From contig CAMBOV010000016.1 of assembly GCA_945869475.1 (NCBI GenBank), positions 1 to 58,943 on the forward strand: 58,943 bases of DNA, given 5' to 3'. This stretch comes from Singulisphaera sp. GP187. Lineage in GTDB: Bacteria; Planctomycetota; Phycisphaerae; Phycisphaerales; SM1A02. The first letter of the stretch is position 1, and every line of letters starts with the position of its first letter. The notes beneath the pieces are model-generated. The model had not been told where the DNA came from and searched no databases. It saw only the letters and a list, made by a program, of their open reading frames with translations. This document shows positions 40,773-50,259 of this stretch, piece by piece. Made by a program: the position numbers and the translations under genes.

Positions 40773-41507
40773 CTACTGACCGATCTGACGCAACTCATTG
40801 CGCAAGATCACAGCGAGCTCGTAATTCTCGAGGCGCAGCGCTCGCTTCAACCGCGTCTCAAGGTCGACACGCTGGCTCGAGGGCAACTTCGGAACGAGCG
40901 CGTCGCGCATCGCACGCAAGAATGCAGATTCTGGTGAGTCCCACGTGCTCGATTGGCCGAGGTGTGCACCAGGACTCTGGAGCGCGGCGATCCCACAATC
41001 AATCGCCGCGAGTGCCCCCTGCGTATCTTTGAGTCGAACGCACATTGAGGCTTCAGCCCGCGTGCGAAGAAGCACAGTCGCGAGATAAAGCAGTTGACAG
41101 GATGAGGTGTCGACCTCTGTTTCCCCCCGAACGAGGACACTCTTGATTGCAGCGAGGTTGCGATCGCAGTCACGCACACACGCGGCGAGGTCGTCAAGCA
41201 GCAAGAATGCGACTGCCCGCTGGTGGTACAGAGAGACCTCCGCGAGGATCGCGCCGACCCCCTCGGCGCTGAACCGACCGCCTCGAATAGCCCAGTACTC
41301 CATCCAAGAATCGCACCCGTCGGGGCGCGTTCCGTCGGGGCGACCATCGACCTCGAACTGCAGGATCCCCGTCTCGAGCCGAGCCTGAATTCGACGAACA
41401 CCCCCGATTCCGACAAGAAATCGCAGTTGCGGGGCGCCTGCGACAAACGGCCAACTCTTCAAGAGGTGGGTGATGTCGTCGGGTGATTCATCGCGCGGTT
41501 CGCTCAC
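40773..41507 (-). CDS. UVR-motif protein, otherwise unknown
   Basis: 244 residues. The C terminus carries a UVR motif (DLETRLKRALRLENYELAVI, then LRNELRQI), the short coiled hairpin found in UvrB, UvrC, McsA and ClpC. The N-terminal part (THLLKSWPFVAGAPQLRFLV, GRPDGTRPDGCDSWMEY) and middle helices (LLLDDLAACVRDCDRNLAAI) match no family I know. It may be a partner for a Clp or Uvr protein, or an unrelated scaffold. It is divergent from the sigma factor gene with 87 bases between starts. Confidence 0.8.
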   Translation of the reverse strand: MSEPRDESPDDITHLLKSWPFVAGAPQLRFLVGIGGVRRIQARLETGILQFEVDGRPDGTRPDGCDSWMEYWAIRGGRFSAEGVGAILAEVSLYHQRAVAFLLLDDLAACVRDCDRNLAAIKSVLVRGETEVDTSSCQLLYLATVLLRTRAEASMCVRLKDTQGALAAIDCGIAALQSPGAHLGQSSTWDSPESAFLRAMRDALVPKLPSSQRVDLETRLKRALRLENYELAVILRNELRQIGQ

Positions 41508-41594
41508 TGCAAAATCATAGAAAAGAAGTTGGGCAGCGTGCGAACCGCGACCATGAGTGCGGTATCGTTAGGACTTACCCCCTGAGAGGTTGAC

Positions 41595-42644
41595 GTGGCG
41601 AAGTCTGAAGTTCAATCTGAAATCCAACTCTACATTCGTGAGATAAGCCAGCACGCGCTGTTGACTCCGGCAGAGGAGAAGACGCTCGGATGGTCGATCA
41701 TCAACGACCAGTGTCCCTCGGCGAAGGACCGAATGATCACCGCGAATCTGCGACTCGTCATCGCGATCTCGAAGGGCTACATGAACCGAGGGATTTCACT
41801 TCCAGATCTCATCGAAGAGGGCAACGTTGGATTGATCCGCGCCGTCGAAGGATTTGATCCCGCGCAAGGGGCGCGCTTTTCGACCTACGCCTCGTGGTGG
41901 ATTAAGCAATCGATCAAGCGCACCTTGCTCAACGCAACGCAGCCGATTCACATTCCTGCGTACATGATCGAGTTGATCAGTCGATGCAAGTCAGCGTCGA
42001 AGCTGCTCGAAGAGAAGAATGGTCGTCCACCTTCGATGATCGAATTGGCCCGCGAGATGCAGGTTCCCCTTGGAAAATTGCAAATCATCCGCCGTGCCTT
42101 GCGTGCATACAAGGCTCCGAATCAGGTTACGACCCAAAATTCCGACGGCGATGTCGCTGATTTCGCAGATGTCTTTGAAGACACCAAGTCGAAAAATCCA
42201 ACGGTTGTGATTGAAGAAAACGAACTCCTTCGCGTCATCATGAAACTGCTCGACACCATTGACGCGCGCGAAGCCGAAGTTTTGCGATTGCGCTTCGGAC
42301 TTGATGGCACCGAACCCTTGACGCTGAATGAAGTTGGCGTACGCGTCGGACTCACACGCGAACGAGTGCGCCAGATCGAAGTCGACACCCTTGATCGACT
42401 CAGTCGTCAACTCGGCAGCAACCAATCGCTCTCGCTGCTCTTTCGGCACGGAGCCGATGACGGCAGCACCACCGCTCGATCGCAAACGGTCAAGCCCTCG
42501 CTGAGTGAACTTCTCGCACACCCGCCCAAGAGTGCAAAGGCGGTCGCGCCAACTCCCAAGCGCCGCGGTGAGAAGTTGAGCGTGATGCGACAGCCGCCGA
42601 CCAATGGGCGCGCGACCCCCGGCGGTTCAGCTTTTCCAAACTGA
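41595..42644 (+). CDS. RNA polymerase sigma-70 factor, group 1/2
   Basis: 349 residues, GTG start behind GAGAGGT. Regions present: 1.2 (IQLYIREISQHALLTPAEE), 2.1-2.4 (RMITANLRLVIAISKGYMNR, LIEEGNVGLIRAVEGFDP, FSTYASWWIKQSIKRTL), 3, and 4.2 (TLNEVGVRVGLTRERVRQIE). Region 1.1 and the non-conserved insert are absent, so it is either a compact housekeeping factor or a RpoS/HrdB-like alternative. A 70-residue Ser/Pro/Lys-rich tail follows region 4, which is unusual. No anti-sigma factor is adjacent. Confidence 0.92.
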   Translation: MAKSEVQSEIQLYIREISQHALLTPAEEKTLGWSIINDQCPSAKDRMITANLRLVIAISKGYMNRGISLPDLIEEGNVGLIRAVEGFDPAQGARFSTYASWWIKQSIKRTLLNATQPIHIPAYMIELISRCKSASKLLEEKNGRPPSMIELAREMQVPLGKLQIIRRALRAYKAPNQVTTQNSDGDVADFADVFEDTKSKNPTVVIEENELLRVIMKLLDTIDAREAEVLRLRFGLDGTEPLTLNEVGVRVGLTRERVRQIEVDTLDRLSRQLGSNQSLSLLFRHGADDGSTTARSQTVKPSLSELLAHPPKSAKAVAPTPKRRGEKLSVMRQPPTNGRATPGGSAFPN

Positions 42645-42664
42645 CGGTCTCGCTCAACTCGTCA

Positions 42665-43822
42665 TCAACTCGGCGCCATGGCGACCGCGACTTTCTTCGG
42701 CGACGTTGCACTGTAAAAAGGAAGTGGCTCGACGACCGCTGCCACGGCCGCGCCGCGCAGATCGACTTCGAGGTGCGTCCCCACGGCGGTGAGCGCTGTG
42801 TCGACGAATCCCATCGCGATGGGGCGATCAAGTGTTGGCGAGAGGCATCCACTTGTGACCCGTCCAACAACGTTCGAACCTGAGCGAATCTCCATTCCTT
42901 GGCGAGCGCTGCGCCGTCCTTCGAGCCCGAGGCCAACAAGTTTTCGAGCGGGACCATTCAACGCGATCTGCTCGAGCGCCGCTTGTCCAATGAAGCGACC
43001 GATGCGCTCATCATCGGCACCCTTGTTGACCTTGACCGCGAATGCGAGGCCAGCACTCAGCGGATCAGTCTCTTCATCAAGTTCGTGTCCATAGAGCGGC
43101 ATTCCAGCCTCCATGCGAAGTGTGTCGCGCGCGCCGAGTCCGACGGGCTTGATCGGGCTGGTGCCACTCTTGACGTCCTTGAGAAACATGCCCATCGCGG
43201 CGCGCGCTATCGATGCACCGAGAATCACTTCGACTCCATCTTCGCCGGTGTATCCAGTGCGGCTCACGATCAGTTTCACAACGAGCAAGTTTTTCTGTGC
43301 GAAGCGATAGCGCTTGAGTTGCGGGATTTCGCGCGAAAGTGCGCCGACAATCTCGATCGCCTTCGGTCCTTGCAACGCGACCATCGCCGTTGACTCTGTT
43401 TGATCCTCGAGCTTGAAGATCATCTCGCCTTTGACTGCTGCGAAGTGCGCGAGCAACTTTGCACGGTTCGACGCATTGCACACCATCAGGTACTCCGATT
43501 CGTCGAAGCAATACACGATGACGTCGTCGAGGCATCCCCCCGCTTCATTGCAGATGATTCCGTAGCGGCATTGACCGACTTCCATCCCAAAGATTTGTCG
43601 GGTGCAGACCATGTCGAGAAATTTGCGCGCGTGGCGACCGGTGAAGCGAAGCCGTCCCATGTGCGAAACATCGAAAAATCCTGCCGCGGCGCGACAGTGG
43701 CGATGTTCGTCAATGATCGACGAGTACAGCAGTGGCATCTCCCAACCCGCGAAGTCGACCATCTTGCCACCGTGCTCAACGTGAACGTCGTAGAAGGGAG
43801 TATGCATCAGATTCGCCATCAC
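42665..43822 (-). CDS. gcvT: Glycine cleavage system aminomethyltransferase (T protein)
   Basis: 385 residues. Motifs: HTPFYDVHVEHGGKMVDFAG, PLLYSSIIDEHRHCRAAAGF, FDVSHMGRLRFTG, NEAGGCLDDVIVYCFDESEY, LVVKLIVSRTGYTGEDGVEV, GLGARDTLRMEAGMPLYGHE, and GRVTSGCLSPTLDRPIAMGF. It transfers the methylene group from the H-protein lipoyl arm to tetrahydrofolate. The start could be the second Met. No gcvH or gcvP is in the window. It converges with the sigma gene (20-base gap) and diverges from bamA. Confidence 0.95.
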   Translation of the reverse strand: MMANLMHTPFYDVHVEHGGKMVDFAGWEMPLLYSSIIDEHRHCRAAAGFFDVSHMGRLRFTGRHARKFLDMVCTRQIFGMEVGQCRYGIICNEAGGCLDDVIVYCFDESEYLMVCNASNRAKLLAHFAAVKGEMIFKLEDQTESTAMVALQGPKAIEIVGALSREIPQLKRYRFAQKNLLVVKLIVSRTGYTGEDGVEVILGASIARAAMGMFLKDVKSGTSPIKPVGLGARDTLRMEAGMPLYGHELDEETDPLSAGLAFAVKVNKGADDERIGRFIGQAALEQIALNGPARKLVGLGLEGRRSARQGMEIRSGSNVVGRVTSGCLSPTLDRPIAMGFVDTALTAVGTHLEVDLRGAAVAAVVEPLPFYSATSPKKVAVAMAPS

Positions 43823-43890
43823 TCAAGAGTATCGAATGTGTCCGCACGCGCAGCGGCGAGCATTGCGGCAGTGGGTACCCTCCCAAACTC

Positions 43891-46383
43891 ATGTCGGTGC
43901 CTCTCAGTCGATCCTCTTCACGCACCTCGCGCCGACATGTCGCACTCGCTCAGTGGTTCGCCTGCGCGCTTGCGTGTGCGATCTGCACCTTGAGCGTGCG
44001 GGCCGTCGACGCCTCGAGTGCCTCGACTGCGACGACCGACCTCGACGATGAAACGCTGACCGATCGCCCGATCTCAGAGGTTGTCGTCGGGGGTCTCAGC
44101 CGCATCACCGAGCAGGAAGTGCGCAACAATTTGCGCATCGCCACTGGGCAACCTTTCGAAGCGCAAGCTGTTCGAGATGACGTCGCGACCCTCTACCGCC
44201 TAGGACACTTTGACGCCGTCACGGCAGATGCAGAACTTTTGCCCGATGGAACCGTGCGCATCCGCTACCTGCTTATCGAGCAACCGATCGTGCGCGACAT
44301 TCAAGTCGTTGGAAATAAGGTGGCGTCTGACCAGGAACTGCGAGCCGTCATCGGGTTGTATCCAGGGGGTCCGCGTGACGACTTTCTGCTCGAGCGGGCG
44401 GTCGAAAAGATCAAAAAACTCTACCGGGCGAAGGGCAATTACATGGTTGAGGTCGAAGTCGATGAGACCCGACTTCTCGAAACGGGCATCCTGATTTTTC
44501 GCATTGTTGAAGGACCGCGCGTGCGCATTCGCGAGATCGTCTTCTCTGGGAACGATCGGTTCGACACGAATCAACTTGGCGCACAAATCAAGACCAAACC
44601 ATGGGTCTTTATTTTCTCGACGGGAAACCTCGACGAAGAGATCTTGATCGACGACGTGGCTGCGCTCGACAAGTTTTACAAGGAGCGCGGATTTATCGAC
44701 ATCCGAGTCGACAAGCGCGTCGAGATTTCTGAAAACGGCAAAGAAGCGAAAGTCGTGTTCGTCCTCAGCGAGGGACGCCAATACCGAATGCGTTCCGTCA
44801 CGATTGAATCGTCCGATGGGATGGCCCGCGACAAACCGCGCGTCTTGCGCGCTGAGCAAGTGCTTGGACTGATGGTCATTCGCCCGGGCGATTTCTTTAC
44901 ACAAGACAAAGTGGATGCATCCACCAAGGCTGTGGTTCAGGCCTATCAGACGATGGGATACATCGATGCACGCGCCGATCCGACATGGATTCGCATCGGT
45001 GAAGAGCCCGAAGTCGACATGATTGTCACGGTGCGTGAGTCATCACCCGTCATCGCTGGACTCGTGCGAATTCAGGGCAACTACATCACCAAGGACAACG
45101 TCGTTCGCCGGCGCGTTCGCATTCAACCAGGCCGTCCACTCGATGGGCACGAGCTCGAATTGGCGAAACTTCGGCTCGAGGGATCCCAACTCTTCAATGC
45201 CGCGACGGTCACTCCACAAGTCGCCGACGAAGCCGATCCAACCGTGCGCGATGTGCTCGTCGAAGTGAAAGAGCGCAACACCGGCAGTCTGAACTTCGGC
45301 GTGGGCATGGGAAGCGACTCTGGATTCTTCGGCCAGATCTCGCTCGCTCAGCAGAACTTCGACATCGCCGACACGCCGCAGACCTACGACGAGTTCTCCA
45401 GCGGTCGTTCCTTTCGCGGCGCAGGACAGAATTTCTCGATTGCGATCTCGCCCGGAGTCGACGTCAGCAACTACGCGATCAGTTTCGGCGAGCCGAGCCT
45501 TTTCGATAGTGACTATGGCTTTGGATCGAGCATCTTCTATCGCAACCGCTACTACGACAGTTTCGTCGAAGAGCGAATCGCAACAACCTTCGCGCTCTCA
45601 CGCTCGTTCGGCGATATGTGGAGTGGCTCGGCGCGCATGAGCTTGCAATCGGTCACGCTCACAGACTTCGCGTCGAACACCCCGATGGCCGTCTACAACG
45701 ACCGCGGGCCCGCTTTTATCAACTCGGTGGGGCTCTCGTTCTCGCGCACGAATTTCGACAACCCGATGCGACCGAGCCGAGGTTCGCGCTTTGAGGCTGA
45801 CCTTTCGTACTTCGGAGGGCTGGGCGGTCAGTATCAGTTTCCTCTCGTCGCGGCTGGATACACAACATTTCTGCCGCTCAGCGAAGACTTCTTCGGTCGC
45901 AAGAGCGTGCTCAAATTGAGCACGAGCGCGGGATACATCTTTCAGGACACGGCGCCAGTCTCCGAAAAGTTCTACCTCGGTGGTCGCTCGCTGAGAGGGT
46001 TCCAGTTCAGATCTGTCAGTCCACTGAGCCCGCTCGCCATCGGTACCGATCCGCCGACTCCACTCACGGAGATCCCAACAGTCAACGAGAATGGACTCCC
46101 CAACGGCCAGCCAATCGGCGGCAACTTTCGATTTTTCGCTGGAGCGCAGTACGAAGTGCCCATCTTCGACAAGTTCATCGCAGGTGTGCTCTTCTGCGAT
46201 TCGGGCACCGTCACTGAGAATTTCGACATGAGCCCCTATCGAGTCTCAATCGGCATCGGCATTCGACTCTTCATTCCACAACTTGGTCCCGCACCCCTCG
46301 CATTCGATTTGGCGACGCCAATTGTGAAGTATGAGACGGATCAGACTGAAGTTTTCAGCTTCACCGCCGAGCTTCCCTTCTGA
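43891..46383 (+). CDS. bamA: Outer-membrane protein assembly factor BamA
   Basis: 830 residues from the ATG at 43891 (MSVPLSRSSSRTSRRHVALA, basic leader plus hydrophobic segment). The frame is open upstream but antisense to gcvT. Five POTRA domains occupy about residues 45-440 (ISEVVVGGLSRITEQEVRNN, VRDIQVVGNKVASDQELRAV, RIREIVFSGNDRFDTNQLGA, AGLVRIQGNYITKDNVVRRR). A 16-strand barrel follows, with FYLGGRSLRGFQF, the barrel-lid VRGF-type motif. The C terminus is aromatic (FSFTAELPF), as outer-membrane barrels require. It heads the envelope operon with two ompH genes, lpxD, lpxC/fabZ and lpxA. Confidence 0.95.
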   Translation: MSVPLSRSSSRTSRRHVALAQWFACALACAICTLSVRAVDASSASTATTDLDDETLTDRPISEVVVGGLSRITEQEVRNNLRIATGQPFEAQAVRDDVATLYRLGHFDAVTADAELLPDGTVRIRYLLIEQPIVRDIQVVGNKVASDQELRAVIGLYPGGPRDDFLLERAVEKIKKLYRAKGNYMVEVEVDETRLLETGILIFRIVEGPRVRIREIVFSGNDRFDTNQLGAQIKTKPWVFIFSTGNLDEEILIDDVAALDKFYKERGFIDIRVDKRVEISENGKEAKVVFVLSEGRQYRMRSVTIESSDGMARDKPRVLRAEQVLGLMVIRPGDFFTQDKVDASTKAVVQAYQTMGYIDARADPTWIRIGEEPEVDMIVTVRESSPVIAGLVRIQGNYITKDNVVRRRVRIQPGRPLDGHELELAKLRLEGSQLFNAATVTPQVADEADPTVRDVLVEVKERNTGSLNFGVGMGSDSGFFGQISLAQQNFDIADTPQTYDEFSSGRSFRGAGQNFSIAISPGVDVSNYAISFGEPSLFDSDYGFGSSIFYRNRYYDSFVEERIATTFALSRSFGDMWSGSARMSLQSVTLTDFASNTPMAVYNDRGPAFINSVGLSFSRTNFDNPMRPSRGSRFEADLSYFGGLGGQYQFPLVAAGYTTFLPLSEDFFGRKSVLKLSTSAGYIFQDTAPVSEKFYLGGRSLRGFQFRSVSPLSPLAIGTDPPTPLTEIPTVNENGLPNGQPIGGNFRFFAGAQYEVPIFDKFIAGVLFCDSGTVTENFDMSPYRVSIGIGIRLFIPQLGPAPLAFDLATPIVKYETDQTEVFSFTAELPF

Positions 46384-46442
46384 GGTTTTCCCACGGCATC
46401 TGACTCGGGGTGTGTGGGGTTCTCCGTTACACTGCAAAACCC

Positions 46443-47111
46443 ATGGAGAAGCGCATTCGTCACCTATCAATTTCTGTTGCCATCCTGATTGCAGCGACCT
46501 GTGTGATCGGCAGTGCGGCCTACACCGCTGGCCGACTCTCAGCGCAACCCTCTGCTGTCGCCAACATCGATATTCTTCGGGTGCTCGACAAGATTCAGGC
46601 GCGCGGCGAGATGGGAATCGAGTTGACGGCGATGGCCTATCGGTTCGAGCAAGAGCTGAAGAGCCGCAAAGAGCAACTTGAAGGTCGAGCGCGCGAATCC
46701 GATGCGATCACCAATCCCGCTGAGCGGCAGACCCTTCGAGATGGTCTTGCGCTTGAACAACTGCAACTCAAGGAGTGGGCGTCGATGAAGCAGCAAGAGG
46801 CTGACCGCGAGCAGGCGCTCCGCGTGGAGGGGCTCTACCGATCGATCGCCGCTGAAGCGGAAAAACTCGCCACGAGCGAGGGATACCAATACGTGTTGGT
46901 CTATGACGGCACGGCTAAGTTTCAACGAGATCGCGAAAGTCAGACGCCTCTCGCACAGCAAGTCGTTGAACAGATCGCGCGTCGACGGGTCTTGTTCGCA
47001 GCGAAGGCAGACGATCTCAGTGAGAAACTCATCCTGCGTATGAACAACGCGCGCGCAACACCCAACGCTCCAATCCCAGCCGCGACTGCCGCACCGACTG
47101 CAACTCCCTAA
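46443..47111 (+). CDS. OmpH/Skp-like periplasmic chaperone
   Basis: 222 residues from the ATG at 46443. A leader (RHLSISVAILIAATCVIGSA) is followed by VANIDILRVLDKIQARGE, a long charged helical arm (YRFEQELKSRKEQLEGRARE, QQEADREQALRVEGLYRSIA) and EGYQYVLVYDG, in the order of Skp. Skp holds unfolded outer-membrane proteins for the Bam complex. It sits 59 bases downstream of bamA and is less similar to the 4459/5187 pair than those are to each other. The C-terminal tail is Ala/Pro/Thr-rich. Confidence 0.8.
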   Translation: MEKRIRHLSISVAILIAATCVIGSAAYTAGRLSAQPSAVANIDILRVLDKIQARGEMGIELTAMAYRFEQELKSRKEQLEGRARESDAITNPAERQTLRDGLALEQLQLKEWASMKQQEADREQALRVEGLYRSIAAEAEKLATSEGYQYVLVYDGTAKFQRDRESQTPLAQQVVEQIARRRVLFAAKADDLSEKLILRMNNARATPNAPIPAATAAPTATP

Positions 47112-47125
47112 ATCTTCGAGTCCCC

Positions 47126-47761
47126 ATGCACATGAAACACTTTCTTCTTCCCGCATCACTCATCACCGCCGCAGTTCTTTTTGCCGCTGGATTTCCAACG
47201 GCTCCGGCAGTCGTCGCCTCGGTCGATCTTGAAAAAGTCTATCGGTCACTCGATCAGCTCAAGGCGTCTGATGTGCGTGCCACCGCACTGAGCAAAGATC
47301 TCGAGAGTCGTGTGACAAAGTTGGCCGACGAAGTTCGTTCGATGCAAGACGACCTTGAGAGTTTTCAGCCAGGGTCAACCGCGCATAATGAGGCGCTCAA
47401 CAAGGCGATTCTTCGCGCAGGCGACTTGGGCGCGCTGCAGAATTTCGCCAAACTGAAGCTCGAGTCTGAGCAAGCAAACGCGGTGCGTGAGGCGTACATG
47501 GCGATCCGCGGTTCGTGCGCGAAGATCGCCGCCGAGCAGAAGGTTGACTTCGTGTTCATCGATGACACGGTTCCAACGATTACCCCGACGAACCTTGAAG
47601 GCACGATGCAGCAGATCAATGGACGGCGCATGCTCTACAGCAATCCTGCGCTCGACATCACCGACCTCTTGATCGAACGAATGAATACTGATTTTCGTGC
47701 CGCGAACCCATCGACTGGATCGCCCTCGACACCCGCGCCTGCGGTACCCGGCAAGAGCTGA
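47126..47761 (+). CDS. OmpH/Skp-like periplasmic chaperone, second copy
   Basis: 211 residues. Signal peptide FLLPASLITAAVLFAAGFP. The core has VVASVDLEKVYRSLDQLKAS, a helical arm (LSKDLESRVTKLADEVRSMQ, DDLESFQ) and EQKVDFVFIDDTVPTITPTN, ending DITDLLIERMNTDF, the typical Skp close. The tail is Ser/Pro-rich. It is adjacent to the previous OmpH by 14 bases, and lpxD follows after 4 bases, so expression is likely coupled. Confidence 0.85.
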   Translation: MHMKHFLLPASLITAAVLFAAGFPTAPAVVASVDLEKVYRSLDQLKASDVRATALSKDLESRVTKLADEVRSMQDDLESFQPGSTAHNEALNKAILRAGDLGALQNFAKLKLESEQANAVREAYMAIRGSCAKIAAEQKVDFVFIDDTVPTITPTNLEGTMQQINGRRMLYSNPALDITDLLIERMNTDFRAANPSTGSPSTPAPAVPGKS

Positions 47762-47765
47762 ACTG

Positions 47766-48833
47766 ATGCAGCTCACGGCTCAAGAGATCGCCGTCAAGAC
47801 AGGCGGAACACTTGAAGGACCCGCTTCCCTTGCGGTGCGCGGAGTCAACGACTTGCGCGGTGCGAGTCACGCCGACGCCACCTTCATCTGTGACGCTCGA
47901 TATGCGCAACTCTGGCAAGACTCTCGCGCATCGCTCGCGTTGGTCTCGCGAGGCATTGATGTTCCAGGGCACGACGCCACCACACGCGCACTGGTTCGCG
48001 TCGAGAGTGCCGACATCGCGATGATCACCTTGCTCGAATTCTTCGCGCCACAACCCCAGCGCCCCGCGCAGGGAATCCATCCCACAGCTGTTGTTGAGTC
48101 GACCGAGATCACTGCGAGCGAAGTCTTCGTTGGCGCCCTCGTGTGGATCGGCAGCGACTGCCGCATCGGCCGCAATGTGGTGATTCACGCGGGCGCACGC
48201 ATCTATCCAGGCGTCTCGATCGGCGACGGCACAACGATTCATGCCAACGCGGTCATTCGCGAGAAGTGCGTGATCGGAAGTCGCGTCATCCTTCACGCTG
48301 GAGCGGTCATCGGCACCGAGGGCTTTGGATACCGCCCCGCCCCCAACGGCGCTGGACTGCTGCGAATCCCGCATCTGGGAAACGTCGTGCTTGAGGATGA
48401 TGTCGAGATCGGCAGTTGCACCTGTGTCGATCGCGGCACGTTTGGATCGACTCGCATCGGCGCAGGAACGAAAATCGACAATCACTGCCAGGTTGGGCAC
48501 AACGTGCAGTTCGGAAAGAACACTGTGATGGCTGGGCTTTCGGGAGTCGCAGGATCATCCACGATCGGCGACTGGGTTCGCATCGGTGCGGGAACCGGCA
48601 TCGCAGATCACCGTCACGTCGGATCGAACGCGCAACTCGCCGCGCGCACCGCGCTCATCAATGATGTGCCCGCCGGCGAGACATGGGGTGGGATGCCCGC
48701 CCGCGAAATCAAGACTGAGATTCGCCATCTGCTCGCGCTTCAGAAACTCTCACCGATCGCACGCGACCTCATTCGGCTCGTTGATGCGAACAAGAAGGCT
48801 CGGTCGGAGCCGGTGAAGGCGAGCGAGTCATGA
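47766..48833 (+). CDS. lpxD: UDP-3-O-acyl-glucosamine N-acyltransferase
   Basis: 355 residues. The N-terminal uridine-binding domain (LTAQEIAVKTGGTLEG, FICDARYAQLW) precedes a left-handed beta-helix of hexapeptide repeats (IHPTAVVESTEITAS, VIGTEGFGYRPAPNG). The catalytic His region is DNHCQVGHNVQFGKNT. It adds the second acyl chain in lipid A synthesis. The stop overlaps the lpxC-fabZ start by 4 bases. The C-terminal helix ends in a short Lys/Ser tail. Confidence 0.95.
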   Translation: MQLTAQEIAVKTGGTLEGPASLAVRGVNDLRGASHADATFICDARYAQLWQDSRASLALVSRGIDVPGHDATTRALVRVESADIAMITLLEFFAPQPQRPAQGIHPTAVVESTEITASEVFVGALVWIGSDCRIGRNVVIHAGARIYPGVSIGDGTTIHANAVIREKCVIGSRVILHAGAVIGTEGFGYRPAPNGAGLLRIPHLGNVVLEDDVEIGSCTCVDRGTFGSTRIGAGTKIDNHCQVGHNVQFGKNTVMAGLSGVAGSSTIGDWVRIGAGTGIADHRHVGSNAQLAARTALINDVPAGETWGGMPAREIKTEIRHLLALQKLSPIARDLIRLVDANKKARSEPVKASES

Positions 48834-50233
48834 GCGCGTCACCGTTGCACTCGACCGATGCGATGGGCGAGCTGCGTCCACTTTCGCGCGCAACGCCGCC
48901 GACGCTCGGGCTGCCAGAAGCGAAGAAGCAACACACCATCGCGATGCCGACGATCGTGCGCGGCAAGGGCTTATTGAGTGGCGTCGACGCCGAGCTCGAG
49001 TTTCTGCCCGCCCCCCCTGGCAGCGGCATCGTCTTTGAGCGGATCGACCTTGGTGATCCAGTGATGATTCCAGCGCTCATCACCCACGCCGTCTCGCGTC
49101 CACGCCGCACGACACTTCGCGTCGGCGACGCGACCATCGACACGGTCGAACATTGCTTGAGCGCGCTCGTGGGTCTTGGCATCGACAATGTGCGCATTCG
49201 ACTTCGCGGGCCTGAGATTCCTGCAGGCGATGGATCCGCTTTGCCATTTTTCGAGCCACTGCGCGCCGTTGGCGTCGTCGCGCAAGAGTCTCCGCGGGCG
49301 ATTCATCGAATCTCTGAAGCCATTGTGATCGAAGAGGATGGCGCCCTGATCGCGGCGCTTCCCTCAGACGAACCAGGATTTCGCGTCACCTACGAACTCG
49401 ATTACTCGAGCGTCTCAGCGTGCATCGGTCGACAGAACCGGCACTTTGATTTCGCGCGCGACGACTTCGCCGTCGAGATCGCTCCCGCGAGAACCTTCAG
49501 TCTGCGCGCAGAAGCTGAGGCACTGTGGGCGGCGGGAATGTGTCGCCACCTCACGCCGCGCGATGCGCTCGTCATCGGCGACGAGGGACCGATCGAGAAC
49601 TCTTTTCGATTCGCCGATGAGTGCGTTCGGCACAAAGTGCTCGACGTCATCGGCGACCTCGCACTCGCAGGAGTCGCGCTCCAGGGAAAAATTGTCGCGC
49701 AGCGTTCGGGGCATGAACTCAATCGACGAATGGCTCGTCGACTCTTTGAGCAGGTCGCAACCAAAGCGCGCGCGGCGCTCGTCGGCACGGGACGGGTGCT
49801 CGACGCGCGCGCGATCGCGCGCATCATGCCGCATCGCTACCCGATGTTGCTCATCGACCGCGTTCTCGAGATTGATGGATCGCGTCGCGCTGTCGGCGTC
49901 AAGAACGTCACGATCAATGAACCCTTTTTTCCAGGGCACTATCCAGGAACTCCCATCATGCCCGGAGTGCTGATCGTCGAGTCGATGGCCCAACTCGGCG
50001 GATTGCTGCTCTCGCAAACTCTTGAGCACACCGGCAAGGTCGCCGTGCTACTCTCGCTTGACAAGGTCAAGTTGCGCAAAGCAGTGACTCCTGGCGATCA
50101 GTTGATCATCGAGGTCGAAACGCTGCGCGCGAGTACCCGAACTGCCGCGGTGCAGTGTCGCGCGTGGGTGCAAGGAAAACTTGCAGCTGAAGCGCAGATC
50201 CGCTTCATGATGGTGGATGCAGAATTCGAGTGA
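48830..50233 (+). CDS. Bifunctional LpxC deacetylase / FabZ dehydratase fusion
   Basis: 467 residues. Residues 35-315 are LpxC: TIVRGKGLLSGVDAELEF, TVEHCLSALVGLGIDNVRI (zinc His108), HKVLD at 268-272 (zinc ligands His and Asp) and SGHELNRRM (His295). Residues about 328-465 are FabZ: RIMPHRYPMLLIDRVLEI (His335), GHYPGTPIMPGVLIVESMAQ (Glu384). The fusion couples the committed step of lipid A synthesis with the dehydratase of fatty acid elongation that competes for the same hydroxyacyl-ACP. It is known in Bacteroidetes and some planctomycetes. Confidence 0.95.
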   Translation: MSASPLHSTDAMGELRPLSRATPPTLGLPEAKKQHTIAMPTIVRGKGLLSGVDAELEFLPAPPGSGIVFERIDLGDPVMIPALITHAVSRPRRTTLRVGDATIDTVEHCLSALVGLGIDNVRIRLRGPEIPAGDGSALPFFEPLRAVGVVAQESPRAIHRISEAIVIEEDGALIAALPSDEPGFRVTYELDYSSVSACIGRQNRHFDFARDDFAVEIAPARTFSLRAEAEALWAAGMCRHLTPRDALVIGDEGPIENSFRFADECVRHKVLDVIGDLALAGVALQGKIVAQRSGHELNRRMARRLFEQVATKARAALVGTGRVLDARAIARIMPHRYPMLLIDRVLEIDGSRRAVGVKNVTINEPFFPGHYPGTPIMPGVLIVESMAQLGGLLLSQTLEHTGKVAVLLSLDKVKLRKAVTPGDQLIIEVETLRASTRTAAVQCRAWVQGKLAAEAQIRFMMVDAEFE

Positions 50234-50259
50234 GTACCCCTGAGAATGAGTGACGTTTC

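Noticed and set aside
43732-43890. Upstream extension of bamA
   Set aside because: It lies antisense to gcvT and encodes Arg-rich sequence. A proper signal peptide begins at 43891.
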